Assembly (NCBI RefSeq): GCF_007856155.1
Contig: NZ_CP042266.1
Coordinates: 7,192,001 to 7,256,000 of the forward strand
DNA from: Streptomyces qinzhouensis
GTDB lineage: Bacteria; Actinomycetota; Actinomycetes; Streptomycetales; Streptomycetaceae
Direction of reading: 5' to 3'
DNA length: 64,000 bases
Under the pieces are notes generated by a model. It saw only the letters and a program-made list of their open reading frames with translations. It made no database searches and was not told where the DNA came from. A program made the translations under genes and the position numbers. Positions 49,101 through 61,100 of the stretch are shown here, in pieces (positions within the stretch are counted from its first letter, which is position 1; every line of letters starts with the position of its first letter).

Positions 49101-52100
49101 GCAACGGCCGCCGGACGGTGAGCATCCGCTCGCGCCGTGAGGGAGCCGACGACCGGGCGTGGCTCACGCACGCGACGGGTGTACTGGCCATGGGTGAGCG
49201 GACCGTCGCCCTTGACGCCCCGGGCGCCGGCTGGCCCCCGGCCGGCGCCGAACCGGTCGACCTGACGGGCCTCTACGACCGTATGTCCGAGGCCGGATTC
49301 GACTACGGCCCGGTCTTCCAGGGCCTGCGGGCCGCCTGGCAGCAGGGCGAGAACGTGTACGCCGAGGTCGCACTGCCCGAGGGCGTCGACGGCAGCCCCT
49401 ACGGCCTGCACCCCGCGCTGCTGGACGCCGCGCTGCATGTCACCGCCTTCAACGGGGTGCCGCGGGGTGTGGTGCCGTTCTCCTGGGAAGGTGTGTCACT
49501 GCACGCCTCCGGCGCTTCGTCGGTGCGGGTGCGGGTGACCCGTACCCGCGAGGACTCGCTCACCGTCGCCGTGGCCGATACGGCCGGTGAGCCGGTGGCA
49601 TCGGTGGAATCGCTGGTGCTGCGCCCGGTCGGTGCCCCCCGTCCGGGGGACCGGGACCCGGTGTTCGGTGTGGAGTGGGTACCGGTCCGGGTGCCGGGGC
49701 CGGTGGCGGTGTCCCCGGACGTGGTCATGGTGCGGCTGTCGGGTGACGAGGACGTGGTGCGGTCGGCGCACACGCTGTCGGCGCGGGCGCTCTCGCTGGT
49801 GCGGGAGTGGCTGGAGGAGGAGCGGCCCGCCGACTCCCGGCTGGTGTTCGTCACCCGTGGCGCGCTGTCCGGCGAGGATCCGGCCGGCGCCGCGGTGTGG
49901 GGGCTGGTGCGTTCGGCGCAGTCGGAGCACCCCGGCCGGTTCCTGCTGGTGGACGTGGCGGGCGAGGAGCCGGGGAGCGGCCTGCTGGACACCGTACTGG
50001 CCGTGGACGAGCCCCAGTTGCTGCTGCGCGACGGCGAGGTGCTGGCCGCCCGGCTGACCCGCGCCGGTGCGGACCGGGAGACGGCTCCGGAGTGGGCGGG
50101 CGAGGGAACGGTCCTGATCACGGGTGGTACGGGTGGTCTGGGGCGGGTGATCGCCCGACATCTGGTGGCCGAACACGGCGTACGCGGCCTGCTGCTGGTG
50201 AGCCGGAGCGGCCCGGCCGCGGAGGGCGCCGCCGAGCTGGTCGCGGAGCTGACCGGGCTGGGTGCCGAGACCGTCGTCGAGGCCTGCGATACCGCCGACG
50301 CGGCAGCGGTGACGGAGCTGTTCTCCCGCCATCCGGTGCGGGCCGTGGTCCACACGGCGGGTGTGATCGACGACGGTGTGGTGGAGGCGCTGACGCCCGA
50401 GCGGCTGTCGGCGGTGCTGCGCCCCAAAGTGGACGCCGCGTGGAATCTGCACCAGGCGACCAAGGACCGCGACCTCGCCGCGTTCGTGCTGTTCTCTTCC
50501 GTCTCCGGCCTCTTCGGCGGCCCGGGCCAGGCCAACTACGCCGCCGGAAACGCCTTTCTGGACGCTCTCGCCGAGCACCGCCGAGCCGCCGGACTGCCGG
50601 GCACCTCGCTGGCCTGGGGCCCGTGGACCAGGGACGGCGGTATGACCGGCACCCTGTCCGAGGCCGACCGTCGGCGCATCTCCCGTACCGGCATGCCGGA
50701 ACTCTCCCCGGAGGAGGGTGCCCGGCTCTTCGACGCCGCCCTGCTCGCGGACGCGGCCCTGGTCGCCCCGGTGCCGTTCGACTTCGCGGCCGTGCGGGCG
50801 CGGACCGAGGTACCGGCGCTGCTGCGGGGGCTGGTCCGGCCCGGCACCCGGAGCCGGCGCTCGGCGGCTTCCGGCGCTCCCGGTTCGCCCGCTGCGACGG
50901 GCCTGCTGCGTACGCTCTCCGACCTCACGGCCGACGAGCGGCGCGAGGTGCTCCTGGACCTCGTACGCGGGCACGTCGCAGTCGTCCTGGGCCACACCGA
51001 CGCCAGCGCCGTCGAACCGTCGCGGGCTTTCCAGGACCTCGGCTTCGACTCCCTGATGGCCGTCGAGCTCCGCAACCGGCTGGGCGCGGCGGCAGGCCTG
51101 CGGCTGCCGGCGACTCTGGTCTTCGACTACCCGACGGCCGAGGTGCTGGTCGGTTTCCTGCTCGACGAGCTGTACGGCGGCGGTACGGCCGATACGGCGG
51201 CGCTGCCGCCCGCGGGGACCGTGGCGGGGCAGGACGACCCGGTGGTGATCGTGGGTATGGCGTGTCGTTTTCCGGGTGGGGTGGGGTCGCCGGAGGATTT
51301 GTGGCGGTTGGTGTTGGATGGTGTGGATGCTGTTGGTGGGTTTCCGGTGGATCGTGGTTGGGATGTGGGGGGTGAGTCGTTTGTGCGGGCGGGTGGTTTC
51401 CTTTATGACGCGGCGGGGTTCGATCCGGATTTCTTTGGGATGAGTCCGCGTGAGGCGTTGGCGACGGATGCTCAGCAGCGGCTGTTGCTGGAGACGGTGT
51501 GGGAGGCGGTGGAGCGGGCCGGGATCGACCCGGTGTCCCTGCGGGGCAGCCGGACCGGCGTTTTTGCCGGTGTTATGTATACGGACTATCGAACCCTGCT
51601 GGAAGGCAAGCAGTTCGACGGCTTCCGGGACAACGGCAGTGCGCCGAGTATCGCTTCCGGTCGGGTGTCGTACACGTTTGGTTTTGAGGGTCCGGCGGTG
51701 ACGGTGGATACGGCGTGTTCGTCGTCGCTGGTGGCGGTGCATTTGGCGGGGCAGGCGTTGCGGTCGGGGGATTGTTCGCTGGCGGTGGCGGGTGGTGTGA
51801 CGGTGATGTCGACGCCGACGACGTTTGTGGAGTTCGGGCGTCAGGGTGGTCTGTCGTCGGATGGGCGGTGTCGGTCGTTTTCGGATGCGGCTGATGGTGT
51901 GGGCTGGGGTGAGGGTGTGGGTGTGGTGGTGTTGGAGCGGTTGTCGGATGCGGTACGGAACGGGCATCGGGTGCTGGCTGTGGTGCGTGGGTCGGCTGTT
52001 AATCAGGATGGTGCGTCGAATGGGTTGACAGCGCCGAATGGTCCGTCGCAGCAGCGGGTGATCCGGCAGGCGCTGGCGAGTGGTGGTCTGTCGGTGTCGG

Positions 52101-55100
52101 ATGTGGATGTGGTGGAGGCGCACGGCACGGGGACGACCCTGGGTGACCCGATCGAAGCGCAGGCCCTGATCGCGACCTACGGCCGGGATCGCGCGGAGGG
52201 GCAGCCGCTGTGGCTGGGCTCGGTGAAGTCGAATATCGGGCATGCGCAGGCCGCGGCGGGTGTCGCGGGGATCATCAAGATGGTCATGGCGATGCGGCAC
52301 GGTGTGCTCCCGCGCACGCTGCATGTGGAGGCGCCGTCTTCGCATGTGGACTGGGCGGCGGGTGAGGTGGAGCTGTTGTCGGAGGGGCGTGCCTGGCCGG
52401 AGTCGGGGCGGGTGCGTCGGGCGGGTGTGTCGTCGTTCGGTATCAGTGGCACGAATGCGCATGTGGTGCTGGAGCAGCCGGAGCCGGCTGCTTTGCAGGA
52501 CGGGGAGCCTTCGATGGTTCCGGGTGTGGTGCCGTGGCTGGTGTCCGGGAAGACGGAGGAAGCGCTGCGGGACCAGATCGCACGCCTGCGCTCCTACACG
52601 GAGGGGGCGGGGTTGCGGCCGGTGGATGTGGGTCTGTCCACCCTCGGCCGGTCGGTCTTTGCTCATCGGGCTGTCGTACTCGACGGTGAGCAGGTCATCG
52701 AGGGCCGGGCGCGGGATGGCAGGACGGCGTTCCTGTTCTCCGGCCAGGGCTCGCAGCGGCTCGGCATGGGCCGTGAGCTGTATGCGCGTTTCCCGGTGTT
52801 CGCGGAGGCTTTTGACGCGGTCTGTGCGGAGCTGGATGTTCCGGTGCGGGAGGTGGTGTGGGGTGAGGACGCGGATGTCCTGAACCGGACGGTGTTCGCT
52901 CAGGCCGCGCTGTTCGCGGTGGAGGTGGCGCTGTTCCGGCTGCTGGAGTCGTGGGGCGTCACACCGGACTTTGTGGCGGGTCATTCGATCGGTGAGGTGG
53001 CGGCGGCCCATGTGGCGGGGGTGTTCTCTCTCGCTGACGCGTGCGCGTTGGTGTCGGCGCGTGGCCGCCTGATGGACGCGCTGCCGGAGGGTGGTGCGAT
53101 GCTCGCGGTCCGGGCGACGGAGGACGAGATCCTGCCGCTGCTGGATACGGCGGTGTCCATTGCCGCGGTCAACGGTCCTTCGGCCGTCGTGGTCTCCGGC
53201 GCCGAGGAGGCGGTGGAGGCGGTACGGGTCCATTTCGAGGCGCAGGGCCGTAAGACGACCCGCCTCCGGGTCTCGCACGCCTTCCACTCCCCGCTGATGG
53301 ACCCGATGCTGGACGCGTTCCGTACGGTCGTCTCCGGGCTGTCGTTCTCCGCGCCCACGATTGCCCTGGTGGCGGGCGCGGAGGAGCTGTGCGATCCGGA
53401 GTACTGGGTGCGGCACGTCCGTGAAGCCGTCCGTTTCGCGGACGGTGTGCGGGCGTTGCACGAGCAGGGCGTGACGAGGTTCCTCGAACTCGGCCCGGAC
53501 GGCGTCCTGTCCGCCTTGGCCGCCGCATGCCTCCCTGACGACGGTGACACCATCCTCGTACCCCTCCTGCGCAAGAACCGTGAGGAGGAGACGGCCGCCC
53601 TCCAAGCCCTCGCTGAGCTCTATGTCGACGGTGCCGAGGTCGACTGGTCAGCCCTCTTCACCGCTACCGGGGCCCGTCCCGTCGAACTGCCCACCTACGC
53701 CTTCCAGCACCGGCGCTACTGGCCCATGAGCGGCGGCTTCGGGCGCGGTGGTGACATACGGCTCGCAGGTCTGGAATCGGCTGAACACCCCCTGTTGGGT
53801 GCGGCCGTGGATCCGGCGGACTCGGATACGTTCCTCTTCACGGGACGGCTGTCGCTGGCCACTCACCCATGGTTCGCGGACCACGCGGTCATGGGTACGG
53901 TGCTGGTCCCGGGAACGGCCCTGGTCGAGATGGCCGTCCGCGCCGGTGACGAGGTGGGATGCCCGGCGGTGGAGGAGCTGACGCTCGCCGCGCCGCTCGA
54001 CCTGCCCGCTGAGGGCGGCGTTCGTGTGCAGGTGGCGGTGGGCGCGCTCGACGGGCTCGGCCGCCGAATGGTGACGATCCACTCCCGCCCGGACGGCGCG
54101 GACGAGGCTCCTTGGATCCAGCACGCCACCGGCTCGCTCACGCCCCCAACCGCTCCGGACACGGCCTTCGACGCGACGGTCTGGCCGCCGGCCGGTGCGG
54201 TGGCGCTGGACGTGGCGGATGTGTACGAGCGGTTCGCCGAGGCCGGATTCGAGTACGGCCCGGTGTTCCAGTGCCTGCGAGCGGCCTGGCGGCTCGACCA
54301 CGAGGTCTACACGGAGGTCTCGCTGCCGCAGGACACGGATCTGACCGGATTCGGTCTGCACCCTGCCCTGTTCGACGCCGGCCTGCACGCGGCAATGCTC
54401 CTCGGTGACGGGGAACAAGGCGTGCCCTTCTCCTGGTCCGGGGTGTCCCTGCACGCCTCAGGTAAGTCGGCTCTGCGGGTACGGCTGTCCCGTACGCCCG
54501 ACGGGGCGATCTCGGCGGCCCTGGCGGATGCCGAGGGAGAACCGGTTGCCTCGGTGACGGCGCTCACCGTGCGTCCGATCTCCGCCGAGCCGCGGCATGA
54601 TGCGTTGTTCGGGGTGGAGTGGGTGCCGGTCCGGGTCCCTGGTCCGGTGGCGGTGGACCCGGATGTGGTGGTGCACCGGCTGACCGCCGAAGGCGATGTA
54701 CCGGCCTCGGTGCACGCGCTGTCGGCTCGGGTGCTGGCTCTGGTGCGGGAGGTACCGGAACCGTCGCGGCTGGTACTGATGACCCGGGGTGCGGTGTCGG
54801 GTGCGGATGTGGCCGCGGCGGCGGTGTGGGGGCTGGTGCGTTCGGCGCAGTCGGAGCAGCCGGGCCGGTTCGTGCTGGTGGATGTGGAGGGTGAGGAGCC
54901 CGCCGCACTGCTGGAGTCGGTGCTGGCTGTCGACGAGCCTCAGGTGTTGGTACGGGGCGGTGAGCTGCTCGTGCCCCGACTGGCCAGGGTCGCGGCCGTG
55001 GGGGAGTCCGCCCCGGCGTGGGCGGGCGAGGGCATGGTTCTGATCACGGGTGGTACGGGTGGTCTGGGGCGGGTCTTCGCCCGGCATCTGGTGGCCGAAC

Positions 55101-58100
55101 ACGGCGTCCGTGGCCTGCTCCTCGTCAGCCGCAGCGGCCCGGACGCCGAGGGCGCCGGCGAACTCGTCGCCGAGCTGAAGCGGCATGACGTACAGGTCGT
55201 GGTGGAGTCCTGTGACATCGCCGAGCCCGCCGCCGTACGCGACCTCTTCACCCGTTATGACGTACGGGCGGTGATCCACACCGCGGGCGTGATTGATGAC
55301 GGTGTGATCGGCTCGCTGACGAACGAGCGGCTCTCGGCAGTGCTGCGGCCCAAGGCCGACGCGGCCTGGAACCTGCACGAGGCGACGAAGGACCGCGACC
55401 TCGCCGCGTTCGTCATGTTCTCCTCCGTCGCCGCCGCGTTCGGCAGCGCGGGGCAGGCGAACTACGCGGCCGGCAATGCCTTCCTCGACGCCCTTGCCGG
55501 GCACCGACGGGCCCTGGGCCTGCCGGGTGTCTCCCTCGCCTGGGGTCCCTGGGAACGGACCGGCGGAATGACCGGTTCGCTCACCGACGCGGAGGTCGAG
55601 CGCATCACCCGGCTGGGTATGCCGCCGCTGCCCGTGGCCGATGGCCTGGCCCTGTTCGACGCCGCGCTCTCGGCCGAACGGTCGGCGATCATGCCGGTCC
55701 GGCTGGACCTGGCCGCGATCCGCGCGCTGGGCGAGGTGCCGGCGCTGCTCCGTGGTCTGATCCGGACCAGGGCGCGCCGCACCTTACGCACGGGGACGGC
55801 CGACGCGGCCGCACTGCGCACGAGACTGTCCGGCCTCGCCGCTGAGGAGCGGCACGAGGCCGTGCTCGACCTGGTGCGCGCACAGATCGCGCTGGTGCTC
55901 GGGCACGGAGGCGCGGCCGATGTCGATCCGGCGCGGGCCTTCCAGGATCTGGGCTTCGACTCCCTGACGGCGGTCGAGCTGCGGAACCGGCTGGGTTCGG
56001 TGACGGGGCTCCGGCTGCCCGCCACCGTGGTCTTCGACTACCCGACGGCGGACGCGCTCGCCGGATTTGTCCGCGGCGAAATCCTCGGGGGTGAGGCCGA
56101 AGCTGCTCCGATCGCCGTGCCCCAGGCCGTGGCGGGGCAGGACGACCCGGTGGTGATCGTGGGTATGGCGTGTCGTTTTCCGGGTGGGGTGGGGTCGCCG
56201 GAGGATTTGTGGCGGTTGGTGTCGGATGGTGTGGATGCTGTTGGTGGGTTTCCGGTGGATCGTGGTTGGGATGTGGGGGGTGAGGCGTTCGCGCGTGCGG
56301 GTGGTTTCCTCTATGACGCGGCGGGTTTCGATCCGGATTTCTTTGGGATGAGTCCGCGTGAGGCTTTGGCGACGGATGCTCAGCAGCGGTTGTTGCTGGA
56401 GACGGTGTGGGAGGCGGTGGAGCGGGCCGGGATCGACCCGGTGTCACTGCGGGGCAGCCGGACCGGCGTTTTTGCCGGTGTCATGTACAGCGATTACGCG
56501 AGTCTGCTCGACGGCCGGGAGTTCGAGGGGCAACAGGGCAGCGGCAGTGCGCCGAGTATCGCTTCCGGTCGGGTGTCGTACACGTTTGGTTTTGAGGGTC
56601 CGGCGGTGACGGTGGACACGGCGTGTTCGTCGTCGCTGGTCGCGCTGCATCTGGCGGCGCAGGCGCTGCGGTCGGGGGATTGTTCGCTGGCGGTGGCGGG
56701 TGGTGTGACGGTGATGTCGACGCCGACGACGTTTGTGGAGTTCGGGCGTCAGGGTGGTCTGTCGTCGGATGGGCGGTGTCGGTCGTTTTCGGATGCGGCT
56801 GATGGTGTCGGCTGGGGTGAGGGTGTGGGTGTGGTGGTACTGGAGCGGCTGTCGGATGCGGTGCGGAACGGGCATCGGGTGCTGGCTGTGGTGCGTGGGT
56901 CGGCTGTTAATCAGGACGGCGCCAGCAACGGCCTGATGGCCCCGAACGGCCCCTCGCAGCAGCGGGTGATCCGGCAGGCGCTGGCGAGTGGTGGTCTTTC
57001 GGTGTCGGACGTGGATGTGGTGGAGGCGCATGGCACGGGCACCACACTCGGTGACCCGATCGAAGCGCAGGCCCTGATCGCGACCTACGGTCAGGACCGT
57101 GAACTCCCGCTGCTGATCGGTTCGGTGAAGTCCAATATCGGGCATGCGCAGGCCGCGGCGGGCGTGGCCGGAGTGATCAAAATGGTGCTGGCCATGCGGC
57201 ACGGCCTGGTGCCGAAGACGCTGCACCTTGATGCGCCGTCCTCGCACGTCGACTGGGCGGCGGGTGAGGTGGAGCTGTTGTCGGAGGGGCGTGCCTGGCC
57301 GGAGTCGGGGCGGGTGCGTCGGGCGGGTGTGTCGTCGTTCGGTATCAGTGGCACGAACGCGCATGTGGTGCTGGAGCAGCCGGAGCCGGCTGCTTTGCAG
57401 GACGGGGAACCTTCGATGGTTCCGGGTGTGGTGCCGTGGCTGGTGTCCGGGAAGTCGGAGGAAGCGCTGCGGGACCAGGTCGAGCGGTTGCGGTCGTATG
57501 CGGAGGGGGCGGGGTTGCGGCCGGTGGATGTGGGTGTGTCCACCCTGGGGCGGTCGGTTTTCGCTCATCGGGCTGTCGTACTCGACGGTGAGCAGGTCAT
57601 CGAGGGCCGGGCGCGGGGTGGGAAGACGGCGTTTCTGTTTTCGGGGCAGGGGCCGCAGCGGTTGGGGATGGGGCGTGAGTTGTATGCGCGTTTCCCGGTG
57701 TTCGCGGAGGCTTTTGACGCGGTCTGTGCGGAGCTGGATGTTCCGGTGCGGGAGGTGGTGTGGGGTGAGGACGCCGATGCCCTGAACCGGACCGTGCACG
57801 CCCAGGCCGCGCTGTTCGCGGTCGAGGTGGCGCTGTACCGGCTGGTCGAGTCCTGGGGTGTGACACCGGACTTTGTGGCCGGTCACTCCATCGGTGAGGT
57901 GGCCGCGGCCCATGTGGCGGGGGTGTTCTCCCTCGCTGACGCGTGCACGCTGGTGTCGGCGCGCGGCCGCCTGATGGACGCGCTGCCCGAGGGTGGTGCG
58001 ATGCTGGCGGTCCAGGCGACGGAGGACGAGATCCTGCCGCTGCTGGAGACGTCGGTGTCCATCGCCGCGGTCAACGGCCCCAGGGCCGTCGTCGTCTCCG

Positions 58101-61100
58101 GTGCCGAGGAAGCGGTGGAAGCGGTACGGGTCCACTTCGAGGCCCAGGGCCGTAAGACGACCCGCCTCCGGGTTTCCCACGCCTTCCACTCGCCGCTGAT
58201 GGACCCGATGCTGGACGCGTTCCGTACGGTCGTCTCCGGGCTGTCGTTCGCGACTCCACGGATCGGCATGACCACAGGCACGGACCTGGTGTGCGATCCG
58301 GAGTACTGGGTACGGCACGTCCGCGAAGCCGTCCGCTTCGCGGACAGCGTCCGCACCCTCACCGAAGCGGGCGTGACCCGCTTCCTCGAACTCGGCCCCG
58401 ACAGTGTGCTTTCAGCCCTGGGCCAGGATTCGGCACCGTCCGACACCCTCTTCCTGGCCGCACTGCGCAAGGGCCGCAACGAGGAAGAGACGGCCGTACG
58501 CGCCTTGGCCGAGCTCCACGTCGCTGGTGCCGGGGTCGACTGGTCAGCCCTCTTCACCGCTACCGGGGCCCGTCTCGTCGACCTGCCCACCTACGCCTTC
58601 CAGCGTCGGCGCTTCTGGCCCGCCGGCCCGGTACTGCGGGCCGGTGACGTGCGGTTCGCCGGGCTCGGTGCGACCGAACATCCGATGCTGGGCGCGTCCG
58701 TGAGCCTGGCCGACGAGGACGGGACGGTACTGACCGGCCGTCTCTCGCGGCAGACCCACCCGTGGCTGGTCGACCACACCGTCAAGGGTGCGGTGCTGAT
58801 GCCGGGCACCGGTCTCCTCGAACTCGCCCTGCGGGCGGGAGCCGAGGTCGGCTGTGCGGCGGTGGAGGAGCTGACGCTCGGTGCGCCGCTGGTGCTGCCC
58901 GAGCAAGGTGGCGTACAGATTCAGGTACGGGTATCGGCACCCGAGGCCACCGGTCGTCGGACCGTCGGTGTGTACTCGTACACCGAGGGAACCGGCGACG
59001 GGGTATGGGTCCGGCATGCCGACGGTGCGCTCACCACGGACGCCACGGACACTGTGGATACCGTCGGGTTCGATGCGGTGACCTGGCCGCCTGCGGACGC
59101 GGAGACGGTACCGGTCGAGGGGGCCTACGAGCGATTCGCGGAGGCTGGGTTCGGTTACGGGCCGGTGTTCCGTGGGCTGCGGGCGGTATGGCGCCGCGGT
59201 GAGGAACTCTTCGCCGAAGTCGCGCTGCCGGTGGAGGAGCGGGCTGCCGCAGGCCGGTTCGGCCTGCACCCGGCACTGCTGGACGCTTCCCTGCACGCCG
59301 GTCTGCTGGAAGGCGACGGCGATGACACGATCGTCCCCTTCACATGGAACGACGTCACGCTCCACGCCGTGGGCGCCGCCGAGGTACGGGTGCGGCTGAC
59401 CCGCGTCGGGGACGAGGGCCTTTCGTTGCAGATGGCCGACACGGCCGGACAGCCGGTGCTGTCCGTGGGCTCGATGCTCAGCCGTCTCGTATCGGCGGAG
59501 CGGTTGGGGGTCGGGGTTTCCGGGGGTCCGTTGTTCGGGGTGGAGTGGTCGGTGGTTGCGGGTGGGGTGGGGGATGTGTCGTGGGTTGGTTGGGAGGAGG
59601 TTGGGGTGGGGGGTTCGGTGCCGGGTGTGGTGGTGCTGGATTGTGGTGTCGGGGTGGGGGTGGGGGATGTTCCGTCGGGGGTGCGTGCGGTGTCGTATCG
59701 GGTGTTGGGGGTGGTGCGGGAGTGGTTGGCGGATGAGCGGTTCGCGGGGTCGCGGTTGGTGGTGGTGACGCGTGGTGCGGTGGGGGTGTCGGGGGGTGTG
59801 GATGTGGATGTGGTGCAGGCTCCGGTGTGGGGTTTGGTGCGTGCGGCGCAGGCGGAGAATCCGGGTCGGTTTGTGCTGGTGGATGTGGAGCCGGGTGCGG
59901 CCGTGGACTCGGTGGGGCCTGCGTTGTTGTCGGGGGAGCCGGAGTCGGCGGTGCGGGCGGGTGAGGTGTGGGTGCCGCGTTTGGTCCGGCTGGGGGCGGC
60001 CGATGGCGTACGGGAGTTCGATCCCGAGGGGTCGGTTCTGGTGACCGGGGGTACCGGTGGTCTGGGTGGGGTGGTGGCCCGTCGGCTGGTGGCGGAGTAC
60101 GGGGTACGGCATCTGGTGCTGGCCGGTCGCAGGGGTGCCGCTGCCCCCGGTGCGGAGGAGTTGGTCGCCGAGCTGGCCTCGCTGGGTGCTCAGGCTCGTA
60201 TCGCCGCGTGTGATGTGTCGGACCGGGAGGCGCTCGCGGCACTGCTGTCCGGAATGGTCGCGGAGCGCCCGCTGACCGCAGTCCTCCACGCCGCCGGCAT
60301 CAGCAGCAACGCGCTCGTCGGCGCACTGACCGAGGACCACTTCGAGACCGTCCTCGCCCCCAAGGCGGATGCCGCCTGGTATCTGCACGAGCTGACCCGG
60401 GACATGGACCTGGCCGCGTTCGTCCTGTTCTCCTCGGCCGGCGGACTGGTGCTGACCGCCGGACAGGGCAACTACGCCGCGGCCAATGTCTTCCTCGACG
60501 CCCTCGCCGAGCACCGGCAGGCCGAAGGACTGCCCGCGACCTCCATGGCCTTCGGCCTCTGGGACGCGGGAGCGGGCATGGGCACGCTCCTCGCCGACGT
60601 GGACCGCCGGCGGATGGCGGACCAGGGACTGCCCGTCCTCTCGGCCGATACCGGCCTGGCACTCTTCGATTCGGCGTTGCGCTCCGCCCGCCCGACCGTC
60701 GTCCCCCTCGTGGTCGACTCGGCGGCCCTGCGCACCCGCACCGACGAGATCCCCGCTCTACTCCGCGGGCTCGCCCCGGGGCGCGCCCGCCGGGCAGCCA
60801 TCGCCGGACACAGCAGCGCCACAGCCGCCTCGCTGACCCAACGGCTGTCGGGTCTGTCGGCGGGGGAGCGCCGGCGTACGGTGCTGCAGCTGGTCCGGGC
60901 GGAGGTCGCGTCCGTGCTCGGGCATGCGTCGGCCGAGGCGATCGGCGCGGACCGGGCCTTCCAGGAACTGGGCTTCGACTCACTGGCCGCGACCGAGCTG
61001 CGCAACCACCTCAGCCGGGCCACCGGTCTGCGACTGCCCGCCACCCTCGCCTTCGACCACCCCAACGCCCACTCCGTCACCGACCACCTCCTCACCCTCC

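Noticed and set aside
59480..60000. Strongly T/G-shifted stretch after the module 7 DH as a possible foreign insertion
   Set aside because: The frame continues through it and it encodes the normal KR structural half ([37 protein letters not shown]). It is the same codon style as the homogenised blocks, not a mobile element.
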